DNA of 35,337 nt from the NCBI GenBank assembly GCA_905233825.1, contig CAJOFE010000014.1:1-35337 (forward strand), read 5' to 3'. Shown here one piece after another: positions 1-8,929 of the stretch. The number at the start of each line of letters is the position of its first letter. Positions within the stretch are counted from its first letter, which is position 1. The position numbers and the translations under genes were made by a program. The notes under the pieces are model-generated. The model saw nothing but the letters and a program-made list of their open reading frames with translations, was not told the DNA's origin and made no database searches. Source of the stretch: an uncultured Prevotella sp. (GTDB lineage: Bacteria; Bacteroidota; Bacteroidia; Bacteroidales; Bacteroidaceae).

Positions 1-19
1 TTTCCCTTTACACAAAAAA

Positions 20-42
20 CACGACCCCGAAAAGAGGTCGTG
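20..42 (-). terminator. Intrinsic-terminator-like hairpin reading leftward
   Basis: Seven-bp arms CACGACC (20-26) and GGTCGTG (36-42) enclose a 9-nt loop. On the minus strand the stem is followed directly by TTTTTT, the shape of an intrinsic terminator. No minus-strand gene was found just to the right, so what it terminates is unknown. It may serve a gene lying beyond the left edge or an RNA that I cannot see. Confidence 0.5.
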
Positions 43-205
43 ATGGTTGTGGATGTGGATCAAGGAACCTGTCCCCTTCTGATTCGTCTGCACTATTTTA
101 CCCCATAAGTGAATATAATTTTATGTTTTGGGGCAAAAATGTGCTCAATGTTTATTCTTTTTCAATAATTGTTTGTATCTTTGTCGGCAAATAATGGATA
201 TGATT

Positions 206-1651
206 ATGGAAAAGAAGCTTATTGCGAGAGGCAGAGAGTGCTCCATGCTAAGAGACTGCATGGAGTCTGATCGATCTGAATTTGTTATCGTATATGGAAG
301 AAGGCGTGTGGGAAAGACCTTCCTTATAGACCAGTACTTCAAGATGGATTATGATTTTAGTTTTGTGGGCTCGCATCGTTCCACGCAAAGGGTTCAACTA
401 CGTAACTTTGGGAAAGCCATGAAACAGTATGCAGGTTTAAAGACTGTACCAAAGTATGCCGACTGGTTTGATGCCTTTGATGCGCTGGAGGAACATTTGA
501 GCAATCTTCCAGCCAACAGTAAGAAAGTAGTGTTTTTCGACGAAATGCCTTGGATAGACACACAAAAGTCAGACTTTGTTGAAGCCTTGGAGAACTTCTG
601 GAACGGGTGGGCAAACCGTCGAAACGATATTGTCTTTGTGGGGTCTGGTTCGGCAACATCATGGATGGTTGACAAACTGATTGAAAATCAAGGTGGGCTT
701 CACGCTCGCATCACTGCAAACATCTATCTACGTCCCTTCAACCTTAAAGAGACGGAAGAATACCTGCGCTCTCATCACTGCAAATGGGATCGATACCAGA
801 TAGCACAGTGTTACATGCTCTTTGGCGGAGTCCCTTTCTACCTAAGTCTTCTGAAGACGAATCAGAGTCTTGTCCAAAATGTTGACCGACTATGCTTTGC
901 TCCGAATGCCCCACTTCGAATAGAGTTTGAGGAACTATATACGGCACTTTTCAAACATGCCGACCAATATATCTCTGTGGTAAAAACTCTCAGTCAACAT
1001 AAAGAAGGTATGACGCGGAACGACATGATGAAAGTTCTGAAAATAGAAGGTCGCAATCTCACGGCAGTACTTCGTAATCTGGAGCGATGCGACTTCATCG
1101 CCAAAATGGCTCGTTTCCCAAACAAGTCAACCGATGCCATTTACAGGCTGGTTGACTTTTACACCTTATTTTATTATAAGTTCCTTGCCGAAGACTTATC
1201 GGGGGATGAGCAGTGGTGGAGCCATAATTTCCAGTCGCACAGTGTAGAAGCCTGGATGGGCAGGGCATTCGAACTGCTTTGCCTCTGCCACGTAGGGCAG
1301 ATAAAACGGGCACTTGGCATCTCAGGAATGGCAACCAGTATTTCCTCCTGGCGGCAATTGGCTGACAAGACCAATCAAGATCCAGCCAAGAGGGAAGGCG
1401 CACAGATTGACCTTATCATCGACCGTGCCGACCGCATGGTACATCTTTGCGAGATGAAGTTCTGCGTCGGTCCTTATGAGCTAAAGGATGCCTACGAAAA
1501 GAAACTGCGTCAGCGGATGACAATTTTCCGTGAGGCCACGAAATGCACAAAAGCACTGGTGAATACGTTTGTTACGACATTCGGTGTAGCTGACGGAATG
1601 CACAAAAGCATTGTAAACAGCGAAGTGACATTAGATGAACTTTTCAATTAA
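206..1651 (+). CDS. AAA-type ATP-binding protein with C-terminal DUF234/PD-(D/E)XK-like domain
   Basis: Probable cytoplasmic P-loop ATPase of the prokaryotic ATPase (DUF234) family, 481 residues from the start used here. Residues 31-38 are the Walker A loop GRRRVGKT, and 107-114 are the Walker B strand KVVFFDEM. A winged-helix-like stretch follows. The C-terminal part carries D402, then E416 and K418 in an ExK arrangement (CEMKF), resembling the PD-(D/E)XK nuclease core known from this family. The frame is open upstream to an ATG at 128, but the first 26 residues are cysteine- and phenylalanine-rich and unlike the family start. The ATGs at 206 or 194 are better choices. It stands alone, with no partner gene. 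Family members are often called DNA-binding or toxin-like ATPases, but their function is poorly known and none is claimed here. Confidence 0.8.
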   Translation: MEKKLIARGRECSMLRDCMESDRSEFVIVYGRRRVGKTFLIDQYFKMDYDFSFVGSHRSTQRVQLRNFGKAMKQYAGLKTVPKYADWFDAFDALEEHLSNLPANSKKVVFFDEMPWIDTQKSDFVEALENFWNGWANRRNDIVFVGSGSATSWMVDKLIENQGGLHARITANIYLRPFNLKETEEYLRSHHCKWDRYQIAQCYMLFGGVPFYLSLLKTNQSLVQNVDRLCFAPNAPLRIEFEELYTALFKHADQYISVVKTLSQHKEGMTRNDMMKVLKIEGRNLTAVLRNLERCDFIAKMARFPNKSTDAIYRLVDFYTLFYYKFLAEDLSGDEQWWSHNFQSHSVEAWMGRAFELLCLCHVGQIKRALGISGMATSISSWRQLADKTNQDPAKREGAQIDLIIDRADRMVHLCEMKFCVGPYELKDAYEKKLRQRMTIFREATKCTKALVNTFVTTFGVADGMHKSIVNSEVTLDELFN

Positions 1652-1770
1652 TCAAGCCCTTAGCAGCTCTACGTTATAGGGCAATTAATTTTCGCAGAAC
1701 ACTTCTTTTCCACCTCATGCAGTGGACGCAAGTAAAAAGATGAAACGCATAATGATGTCGGCAAGTTGAG

Positions 1771-1805
1771 GCGGGCGAGGATAGGAACAGGGCATCCTCG
1801 CCCGC
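1771..1805 (+). terminator. Strong GC-rich hairpin after the ATPase gene
   Basis: A perfect 12-bp inverted repeat, GCGGGCGAGGAT (1771-1782) and ATCCTCGCCCGC (1794-1805), has an 11-nt loop and is followed by TTTC. It lies about 120 bp past the ATPase stop and about 120 bp before the sigma-factor start. It could be a terminator with a weak U tract or a leader structure of the sigma operon. The rest of 1652-1922 holds no gene and no clear promoter. Confidence 0.5.
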
Positions 1806-1922
1806 TTTCGATCTCCCCAAAACAATAAAGGAAGAATAAAGGGAAAAAAAGTTGTGTTGCAAGCGTGATATTTTCGGATTTGCGCTGTATAACAAGTAGA
1901 AGTAGCAAAAAAGAAATCGTAA

Positions 1923-2480
1923 GTGAAGACAGACGAGCAAATAGCATACGCCGTGAAATGCGGACTGCGCGAGGGGCAGGACCTGATGGTCGGCCGCTAC
2001 GGACAGGAGGTTTTCACTATGATTGCAAGGATGGTATCTGACCGGATGGATGCGGAGGAACTGGCACAAGATACATTCCTACGAGCATTCCGAAACATCG
2101 GCAGCTATGACCCGAAGCAGGCTTCGCTCTCCACCTGGCTATGCCGCATTGCCTATCGCCTGACGCTCAACTTCTTGAAACGCATCCGTCCATACTTGAT
2201 CTCAATAGAAGAATCGGAGGTCTGGCAGACAGACATCAGCGACGAGCAGCTGGAGTCCGAGTTTTACACGGGACGCGAAAAACGCATACAACTATTAGAA
2301 AAGCTGATGGACGAACTGCCGCCTGACGAACGATTGCTGCTCACGCTCTACTACTTCGAAGGCCGTTCGCTCAATGAATGCTCATTCATCATGGATTCAT
2401 CGTCCAATGCCTTGGCCAATCGCCTATTGCGCATCCGCAAAAAACTGTACAAACAAATCATTAGATATGACCACACCTAA
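1923..2480 (+). CDS. ECF-type RNA polymerase sigma factor
   Basis: A 185-residue sigma-70 family protein with only regions 2 and 4, the extracytoplasmic-function layout. Region 2 is seen around MDAEELAQDTFLRAFRNIGS and the following STWLCRIAYRLTLNFLKR. Region 4 is LPPDERLLLTLYYFEGRSLN followed by a helix-turn-helix rich in leucine and arginine. The start is GTG at 1923, and no ATG fits before region 2. The stop overlaps the next gene by 14 bp, implying translational coupling. Known ECF factors direct polymerase to a small set of promoters when released by a membrane anti-sigma factor. The overlapping membrane protein fits that partner, and the two downstream exported proteins are likely targets (inference). 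No -35/-10 site could be assigned with confidence. Confidence 0.93.
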   Translation: MKTDEQIAYAVKCGLREGQDLMVGRYGQEVFTMIARMVSDRMDAEELAQDTFLRAFRNIGSYDPKQASLSTWLCRIAYRLTLNFLKRIRPYLISIEESEVWQTDISDEQLESEFYTGREKRIQLLEKLMDELPPDERLLLTLYYFEGRSLNECSFIMDSSSNALANRLLRIRKKLYKQIIRYDHT

Positions 2481-3198
2481 AATCTCCGATATCCACGAGG
2501 CCCTTCGGCGCAAATATAACGATCCGCCCAAAATACCAGCCGACTTCTTGCAGCGGGTACACCTTGCTGATGAGAAGCAGAAGGAAGTTGAAAATCGTCG
2601 GCGATGGATGAGAATGAGTGCCATAGGTCTCTCAGTTGCCGCAATCCTGGTTGTTGCATTCATCCTGATGAAGCCAGAAACGGAAGTGGCAGAACCAGCT
2701 TCAAAACACGTAACGGCACATGTCCAAAATCGTTCCGTTGGAACAAAAGACGTTGCAGCCGGCACAGAGACTATTGAGGCCGTAGATATGCCAGCGCAAT
2801 CGCCTATATCTGTGAGACAAAAGAAAAACATGAACTATCATAAAGCAGCAAAGCAATCAGTAGTCGCTGTGGCCAAACAGGCAGACGGTGATGAACTGTT
2901 TGCAGAAACGTCACAGGACGAAACTGAAAAGACAACAAATATGGCGGAATTTGTCAAGACAGAAAAAAGAGAACCTTCCATCAGCCCCGAGCGCGAAGCC
3001 CAGCTGATGGCACAACTTGAAGAGATGAAACCAGAAATATATGCCTATATGGATGAGGTCTCTGCGCGGGCAAATGAATATCAACTTCAGATAGACGAGG
3101 TGTTGGACGAAGCCAACCAGCAAGCTCTGGAACTGGAATACAAACTCTTTGAACTACTCCATGACGAGTTGAACCTCCTTTATATAAATGGCGATTAG
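2467..3198 (+). CDS. Single-pass membrane protein, probable anti-sigma factor
   Basis: A 243-residue protein beginning at ATG 2467 inside the end of the sigma gene. The frame opens upstream at 2374, but that would overlap the sigma gene by more than 100 bp. Residues 1-50 are charged and presumably cytoplasmic (PKISDIHEALRRKYND). One hydrophobic segment follows around 53-72 (SAIGLSVAAILVVAFILM). The remainder is polar and ends in an acidic, glutamine-rich region predicted to be helical or coiled coil. The topology, overlap and position directly behind an ECF gene are typical of anti-sigma factors. I see no recognisable zinc-binding HxxxCxxC motif, so this is not a classical ZAS protein and the role is inferred from context. 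Confidence 0.7.
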   Translation: MTTPKISDIHEALRRKYNDPPKIPADFLQRVHLADEKQKEVENRRRWMRMSAIGLSVAAILVVAFILMKPETEVAEPASKHVTAHVQNRSVGTKDVAAGTETIEAVDMPAQSPISVRQKKNMNYHKAAKQSVVAVAKQADGDELFAETSQDETEKTTNMAEFVKTEKREPSISPEREAQLMAQLEEMKPEIYAYMDEVSARANEYQLQIDEVLDEANQQALELEYKLFELLHDELNLLYINGD

Positions 3199-3223
3199 AA
3201 ACAACAAATATACTTTTAACAAT

Positions 3224-4099
3224 ATGAAACGAATCATTATCTTGGTCCTCACGGCCACACTGCTGACCGCCAATGCCGTGGCGCAGAAGAATGTGCAACG
3301 CACATTCGATAAGTTAATCAATTCTAAGAAAGTGCAGGTGGAGAAGAGTGTCAGTTCGCAGTACGACCCCTTCCCCTCTGGCAAGAAAGGGGAGCACCAG
3401 CTGCTGGCGCAGCGGGACATCTACACTTTCACCTTAAAGGTGGACGACCGCAACCTCCTCGACGAGATTCTCATTCAAATGGAGAATGACCGCACGAAGC
3501 CACCCTGCTATACCGTCAAGACCCATCGTGGAGGCAACAATACTCCCATAGAACGCTGGAACTGCTATGTCGGTAACGATGACAACAACGCTGTCCCCAT
3601 CGGTAGAGACGCCATGGACAATTGGATGCTGGCCTGCTACACGGCAGACGACGAAGCCTACCGCCACCTCTATGCGGTGGAATGGCAGGAACCCACAGAA
3701 GGCAATGAGATTAAGGGACGGCTCATCTACACCTACGCCAAGAAGCGGGTGGAAGGTGGAAAGCTTGTTGACAGGCGAGTTGGAAAGGCTAAAGCCTTCG
3801 AAACGGAAGAGGAGTTCGTGCTGCGTTTCACAATAGCGAAGGACGATTACCTCTCCTTTCTTGATGAAGCGGGAGAGCAACTCAGTAAGGAAGAAAGTCG
3901 CCAAGCCATATTATATACCTATGCCATTCTCTTAATCTGCCGCGACAACGGACATCTGGTGAAGGGTGAAGAATGGCGCCGGACCATCAAGGAAGAAGTG
4001 AGAAAACTCATCATCAAGACTGGCGAGCGGAGTGAAGATGCGAAATGGTGCCTGCAGCACGCACTGTTAGAGTTGGAGATACAAGGAACACAGAAATAG
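3224..4099 (+). CDS. Secreted protein of unknown function in the ECF operon
   Basis: A 291-residue exported protein. The start at 3224 gives a clean signal peptide (MKRIIILVLTATLLTANAVA, then QKN); the upstream ATG at 3188 would bury it. The mature part starts with a helical, lysine-rich stretch (QRTFDKLINSKKVQVEKSVS) and continues as a mixed charged/aromatic fold without a recognised catalytic motif. It lies 25 bp after the membrane protein and 15 bp before the barrel gene, so co-transcription is likely. It may be a periplasmic partner or sensor for the ECF circuit or the barrel protein (inference). Confidence 0.75.
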   Translation: MKRIIILVLTATLLTANAVAQKNVQRTFDKLINSKKVQVEKSVSSQYDPFPSGKKGEHQLLAQRDIYTFTLKVDDRNLLDEILIQMENDRTKPPCYTVKTHRGGNNTPIERWNCYVGNDDNNAVPIGRDAMDNWMLACYTADDEAYRHLYAVEWQEPTEGNEIKGRLIYTYAKKRVEGGKLVDRRVGKAKAFETEEEFVLRFTIAKDDYLSFLDEAGEQLSKEESRQAILYTYAILLICRDNGHLVKGEEWRRTIKEEVRKLIIKTGERSEDAKWCLQHALLELEIQGTQK

Positions 4100-4114
4100 C
4101 CAAAGCTTAAACTT

Positions 4115-6937
4115 ATGACATATTATCGTTTTCTGCTGGCCACGCTGGCCAGTACAGCCCTCAATATGTCCTCTCCCACAGCCTCCGCACAGGAAAAGGA
4201 AGCACGTAAAGTGAGCCTCTACGGACAAGTCTTCGACTCCTTCACGCGCACCTATTTGGATAGTGCCGTGGTCACGGTGATGACCGCAGACAGCACCGTC
4301 GTTGCCAGCGATACTGCCCGCACCTATCGCAGCGGTACACGAGTCTGGGGACAGAGTTATTCCATTGATGTCCCTGCACAGTCAGCTCGTTTCATTATTC
4401 AGGCAGTAGCTCCAGACTATCTTCCTGCCAGCATCGACTATGAACTGAATCGCATCGGTCGCAATAGCAGTTTCCACGTTCCTGCCATCTACTTGAAAAA
4501 GACAGGCAAGGACACGATGATGGAGAAGGAATTGGATGAAGTCGTTGTCAAGGCTTCGAAGGTACAACTTGTCTGGCGCGGTGACACGATGGTCTATGAT
4601 GCCACCGCCTTCAACCTCGCTGAAGGTTCGATGCTCGACGACCTCATCCGTCAGCTGCCTGGAGCGGAGCTGAAGGAGGATGGAGAGATCCTGATCAACG
4701 GCGAGAAGATTGACTACCTGACGTTAAACGGCAAGGACTTCTTCAAAGGCAAGAACAAGATGATACTGGAGAACCTGCCCTACTTCACCGTCAAGAACGT
4801 GCAGGTCTTCCACAAGTCAACTCGCGAAAGTGAGTACTTGGGACATGATATAGAGAAGAAAGACTATGTAATGGACGTACAGTTGAAGCGCGAGTATGCA
4901 GAAGGCTACATAGCCAACGCCGAGGCCGCCGGAGGAACGCACGATCGGTGGCTGGCGCGAGCTTTCGGACTCCGATATACGGACAACGCCCGTCTCACGC
5001 TCTTCGGCAATGCCAACAATATCAACGAGAACCGCCGACCTGGAAGTGAAGGGGACTGGACACCCTCCAACCAACCGATGGGACAGAGAACCTACGAAAC
5101 TCTGAACGCCAACTACCGTTACGAGCGTCAGGGCAAGTGGGAAGATGAAGCGAGTGCCAGTGTGGCGTGGAACAATACAGAGAATGAGAGCTGCACCACG
5201 AGCACGACTTATATGCAGACAGGCAATGTCCTGACCCGCAGTCAGAACGCCAGTCGCAGCAAGAGTGTCAGCCTCAATGCCTCGAACAATTTCTACCTCA
5301 AGGCTCCATTGTATCTGCAATCAGGAACCTCCTTCAACATCAGCCCTACCCGTTCGTGGGCCAATGGCAACTCAGAGACGTTGAGTAACGACACACTGAC
5401 CAACCGCACCCTCTCCAACAACTACTCCGACGGTCGTAACTGGTCTCTGGCACAGATGATCATCCTGAGAAAGGCATTGCCGTGGGGCGACGATATATCG
5501 TTAAGTTTCCTGGGACGCTACAATGAGAACCGCAGCAACGGTTACAGGCGTTATGACCTCGATTACTTCCGTCCAAGGCCCTATGCCGACCGGCGCAACG
5601 AATACCGTCCCGAAAACAACCGCAAACACAGTTGGACGACTGGCCTCAACTACTCGCTTTCTCTTGGAAAAGAATGGGGTCTGCAACTGAGCTATGCACA
5701 CTCGCAGGAATTCTCATCGGCTGGCAATCCCCTCTACCGCCTCGACCGAGACAGCACGTTCGCTGCTCTCGCGCCCTCGTTGGGCGAGCTGCCGCTGCTG
5801 ACAGCCGCCCTGCAGGATAGCCTCAACAGCCAGTGGACCAGTCAATGGACACAGAGTGAACGTGGTGCAGCACAACTGCAATACTCCCATTACAAGGCAA
5901 ATAATCGACAAATTTTCTTCAATGCGACTCTTCCTATTTCCCAGAAACGAGAACGCGAGCACTACACCCGCCATCCTATTGATACAGCGATAGTGCAGAA
6001 GAATGTGCTTTTCGACCCCGATGTGGTCTTTTACTATAATGACCTGAAGCATCATCATATCCTGAATGTCACCTATCGGCATTCCACGAACACCCCGACC
6101 GTCACGGATCTCATCGGCTACCGCGACGAGAGCAACCCGCTCAGCGTCCGGCTCGGGAATCCCGACCTGCACAACTCCAGCCGTCACCTCCTGGCTGCCA
6201 ACTTTACCCACAACGTGCCTCGTCGTGAGCAGACCTTCCGCATAGCCTCCAGCTACGATGTCACCATCGGACAGATTATGCATACCTACGATTACGACCC
6301 GCTGACAGGTGCCTATACGTACAAGCCAAAGAACGTCAACGGCAACTGGTGGTGCGACGGCAGCGTAAACTTCACCACAACGCTCGATAGCGCCAAACAC
6401 TGGCGGGTGACCAATGAGACACGTTTCGTCCGTCATAACGTAGCCTATGCCACCAACGGCGCCGAGACCACCACACGCCGCTTTTGGATACGTGAACGCT
6501 TTGGCCTGCGCTACAAGCTCAACGACCGCTTCGACGTGGAACCCACGGCGCAGATGGAATGGGAACGGGCCTGGAGCCCTTTAGTGACCTTCCAAACCAC
6601 CAACATCTGGGATATTAGCTATGGCGTGAACCTCCATTGGCGCCTACCGTGGCAGTTACACCTCAGCACCGACCTGCGCGAGTACCACCGCCGCGGCTTC
6701 GAAGACTCATCGTTCAACACCAACCACCTCATCTGGAACGCGCAGCTCTCCCGCAGCTTCCTCAAGGGACAACTGACAGCCAAACTTGTGGGCTACGACC
6801 TACTCAACCAAATCAGCCACACTTCATGGAATATAGGTTCCGAGGGCATCAGCAGCACCTGGCAACGCGGAATCCCCAGCTACGTTATGGTGCACCTCTC
6901 ATGGAAGTTTAGTAGGAAGCCACAAAAGAAGTCATGA
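4115..6937 (+). CDS. TonB-dependent-receptor-like outer-membrane beta-barrel protein
   Basis: A 940-residue exported protein. Residues 1-25 are a signal peptide ending TASAQ. About 33-127 form a carboxypeptidase-regulatory-like beta domain (VSLYGQVFDSFTRTYLDS). ELDEVVV at 139-145 precedes a plug-like domain (about 150-245, with LINGEKIDYLTLNGKDFF). The rest is a long series of amphipathic strands rich in aromatic and Asn/Arg residues, ending in ...SWKFSRKPQKKS. This matches the Bacteroidetes OMP_b-brl_3 type of barrel proteins related to TonB receptors. No SusD-like partner is nearby, so a SusC/D glycan importer is unlikely. It is the last gene of the sigma operon and probably the output or signal receiver of that circuit. 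The substrate is unknown. Confidence 0.85.
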   Translation: MTYYRFLLATLASTALNMSSPTASAQEKEARKVSLYGQVFDSFTRTYLDSAVVTVMTADSTVVASDTARTYRSGTRVWGQSYSIDVPAQSARFIIQAVAPDYLPASIDYELNRIGRNSSFHVPAIYLKKTGKDTMMEKELDEVVVKASKVQLVWRGDTMVYDATAFNLAEGSMLDDLIRQLPGAELKEDGEILINGEKIDYLTLNGKDFFKGKNKMILENLPYFTVKNVQVFHKSTRESEYLGHDIEKKDYVMDVQLKREYAEGYIANAEAAGGTHDRWLARAFGLRYTDNARLTLFGNANNINENRRPGSEGDWTPSNQPMGQRTYETLNANYRYERQGKWEDEASASVAWNNTENESCTTSTTYMQTGNVLTRSQNASRSKSVSLNASNNFYLKAPLYLQSGTSFNISPTRSWANGNSETLSNDTLTNRTLSNNYSDGRNWSLAQMIILRKALPWGDDISLSFLGRYNENRSNGYRRYDLDYFRPRPYADRRNEYRPENNRKHSWTTGLNYSLSLGKEWGLQLSYAHSQEFSSAGNPLYRLDRDSTFAALAPSLGELPLLTAALQDSLNSQWTSQWTQSERGAAQLQYSHYKANNRQIFFNATLPISQKREREHYTRHPIDTAIVQKNVLFDPDVVFYYNDLKHHHILNVTYRHSTNTPTVTDLIGYRDESNPLSVRLGNPDLHNSSRHLLAANFTHNVPRREQTFRIASSYDVTIGQIMHTYDYDPLTGAYTYKPKNVNGNWWCDGSVNFTTTLDSAKHWRVTNETRFVRHNVAYATNGAETTTRRFWIRERFGLRYKLNDRFDVEPTAQMEWERAWSPLVTFQTTNIWDISYGVNLHWRLPWQLHLSTDLREYHRRGFEDSSFNTNHLIWNAQLSRSFLKGQLTAKLVGYDLLNQISHTSWNIGSEGISSTWQRGIPSYVMVHLSWKFSRKPQKKS

Positions 6938-7001
6938 AAGCAGAATATCCCTATAAGTAAACGCTTCCAATAGTCACCAAAGGCGAATTTCCTTCACCTG
7001 C

Positions 7002-7028
7002 CCCGTCTCGTCGTGACGACGTGACGGG
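7002..7028. repeat. Near-perfect 13-bp-arm inverted repeat between converging genes
   Basis: CCCGTCTCGTCGT (7002-7014) and ACGACGTGACGGG (7016-7028) pair with one mismatch around a single central base. It sits between the barrel gene (plus) and the last gene of the mobile element (minus). It may be a bidirectional terminator without U tracts, or it may mark the left edge of the element. The sequence alone does not decide. Confidence 0.55.
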
Positions 7029-7064
7029 ACTGCTCGTTACAGGAGGGTATTCTTGGAGGCTTTA

Positions 7065-7658
7065 TTATTGGAGCCAGTGGAAATACACATAAAAAGCTAT
7101 CTCCATTGCAATCGTTATGATTGACAGGAGGGAAAGGGAACCAACCACATAGAACACTTTCGTGGAAATCCAGACACCCTCGTTATTCTTCACAATGTCA
7201 GTAAGCCGTTGGCTCTGTTTTAGCCACAGTACTTCCTGCTGTTTGTGTTGGTCTACAAGCATCTGTTTCTCCTCTCCCAGCCATTGTGTATGGTGTCCTT
7301 GTATCTTTTGCCAGTCATCATCAGACACACTCACCGACACCTTCAACTTTGTGGGTGCATCTTCCATAACTTGGTCGATGTGCTCATTTATGGAATCGAC
7401 CTTTTTGCTGATGGTATTCACAGCAGTACCGAGCACTCCTTCTTCACGCTGGGTTTGGCGGATTGAAGATTCCAAGGATAGCTTGGCATTGATGACGGCA
7501 GTTGTTGCTTTTTCAATGTCGGCACTCAACTGTTTGAGTTCAGGAACACGGCTGACAATGTCCTGTTCGGCATCCTTTACCTGAATGTTCTCTTCTACCT
7601 CGCCCCACATCTTTTCGAAATCGGGCTTATCCTCGTTGTTTTTACTTTTTCTAATCAT
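7065..7658 (-). CDS. Coiled-coil protein with C-terminal membrane anchor, mobilization region
   Basis: A 197-residue protein 17 bp downstream of mobA and likely in the same transcript. About residues 35-140 are charged and heptad-like, suggesting coiled coil (ELKQLSADIEKATTAVINAK). A single hydrophobic segment lies near the C-terminus (VGSLSLLSIITIAMEIAFYV). No enzymatic motif is seen. By position it may be an accessory mobilization protein that tethers the relaxosome to the membrane, but this is inference from context only. Confidence 0.72.
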   Translation of the reverse strand: MIRKSKNNEDKPDFEKMWGEVEENIQVKDAEQDIVSRVPELKQLSADIEKATTAVINAKLSLESSIRQTQREEGVLGTAVNTISKKVDSINEHIDQVMEDAPTKLKVSVSVSDDDWQKIQGHHTQWLGEEKQMLVDQHKQQEVLWLKQSQRLTDIVKNNEGVWISTKVFYVVGSLSLLSIITIAMEIAFYVYFHWLQ

Positions 7659-7675
7659 AGATATGTGTGATTGTT

Positions 7676-8929
7676 TTAACGGTGGAAACCGCGTTTAACT
7701 GATTTTGGTTTGTACATGGAATGTGCCATCTGAAGGCATCGACGGGCATAGGCGCGTTCATCCTCGTTATCCTTCTTGCCCCATCCAGTTTCTTGTCCTG
7801 AACCGCCACCACCTCCGCAAGATTCGGACATGGATGTTGCGGCATCAATGTAGCCAGCAAAGAGAAGTATTGCAGTATGGGCAACGTTCTCGATAGTGGT
7901 GGTATCATTGCCCTCTGGAACCTGAGCTTCATTGAAGAAGATGTCCTTGACTGAATCAGGAATCCAGACTTTCTTGACCTCACCGCCAGTATCGATATTG
8001 AAAACGGTCTTGGCTGGTGTAGGCTTCGGCTGAACACTCGGCTGAACTTTGGTCTGGGTAGATGTCGGCTTTGGAGTAACTGGACGAGACAGACGGCTGC
8101 TTGGTGTAACAGTCGGTGAAGCTGGCTTCACCTTGACCTGAATAGGCTCTGGATGGAGCTTCTTCCATGTGGCTTCAAGCTGTGATACCATGAACTTACG
8201 TCCTATCTCAGAAGCTTTGAACACTGAGGCATTCTTGCCAATGGTATAGCCAACCAGTTTTCTGCTCTTGTCATAGCGAGGTGTAACCTCATAGCCTTTC
8301 ATACGAAGCATCTTGAAATAGAAGTCAACGTCAAACTCCTGCATCTTCTGAAGGGTGTATTCGCAAAAGTCCGCAATCTCTTCTCTTCGCATGTCACGAA
8401 TCTCTTTCGGCTGTTTCCATCCATGCCTCATGTTGATAATTTCCGCAGCCATCATTGCCCTCTTGTGAATGTCGTGGACATCGTTGGTGTTGCCTTCAAG
8501 GTCAACACGGCAGCAATCCATGTGGAGGTGCAACGTACCGGACTTGGAATCGGAGTGAAGTCCACCGACGTTCATTGAGTTGCGGAAATTGGTCTTCACT
8601 TCCTTCTTCATGCCCTTGGGGATGAGTCCGAGGGAGTCCATTGTTTCCAGACTTTCATCTTGAAGGTTCCGCCAATCCTTCATGCTGAAGTCTTTTGCCT
8701 CTTCCTTGGAGGGGGAGATTACAAACTGCACCATGAGGCGTTCAAGACTTCTCCCCACTGTCCTGTCCTGCTGATGCAGCTGGCAGTGATGCTTCATCAT
8801 ATACCAGATGGCTGTCGGATCGATACCTTCAGGCATGTGGTTCAACTTAACAAGCTTTGCCTTCTCTTTCTCCAATGCGTACCTTACGGCATTGCCACCG
8901 TAGGGTACAACTTTTGCAAGCATAATCAT
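7676..8929 (-). CDS. mobA: Relaxase / mobilization nuclease MobA
   Basis: A 417-residue relaxase that should nick the element at oriT and lead the strand into a recipient cell. The metal-binding histidine triad is visible as H125-x-D127 and H134-x-H136 (GGLHSDSKSGTLHLHMD). Y17 in the N-terminal VRYALEKEKA is the likely nucleophile, as in the MobA/VirD2-like family start. The C-terminal third is rich in Pro, Thr and Lys (about 255-310) and probably a flexible linker. The start codon overlaps the mobC stop (ATGA), so the two are translationally coupled. An alternative start is residue 3. Confidence 0.9.
   Translation of the reverse strand: MIMLAKVVPYGGNAVRYALEKEKAKLVKLNHMPEGIDPTAIWYMMKHHCQLHQQDRTVGRSLERLMVQFVISPSKEEAKDFSMKDWRNLQDESLETMDSLGLIPKGMKKEVKTNFRNSMNVGGLHSDSKSGTLHLHMDCCRVDLEGNTNDVHDIHKRAMMAAEIINMRHGWKQPKEIRDMRREEIADFCEYTLQKMQEFDVDFYFKMLRMKGYEVTPRYDKSRKLVGYTIGKNASVFKASEIGRKFMVSQLEATWKKLHPEPIQVKVKPASPTVTPSSRLSRPVTPKPTSTQTKVQPSVQPKPTPAKTVFNIDTGGEVKKVWIPDSVKDIFFNEAQVPEGNDTTTIENVAHTAILLFAGYIDAATSMSESCGGGGGSGQETGWGKKDNEDERAYARRCLQMAHSMYKPKSVKRGFHR

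Noticed and set aside
128..205. N-terminal extension of the ATPase from ATG 128
   Set aside because: The 26 extra residues are Cys/Phe/Leu-rich without family resemblance, and later ATGs fit the usual start.
5714..6436. Minus-strand ORF of 240 codons opposite the barrel gene
   Set aside because: It is a shadow of the 940-residue barrel frame, with no domain and no promoter.
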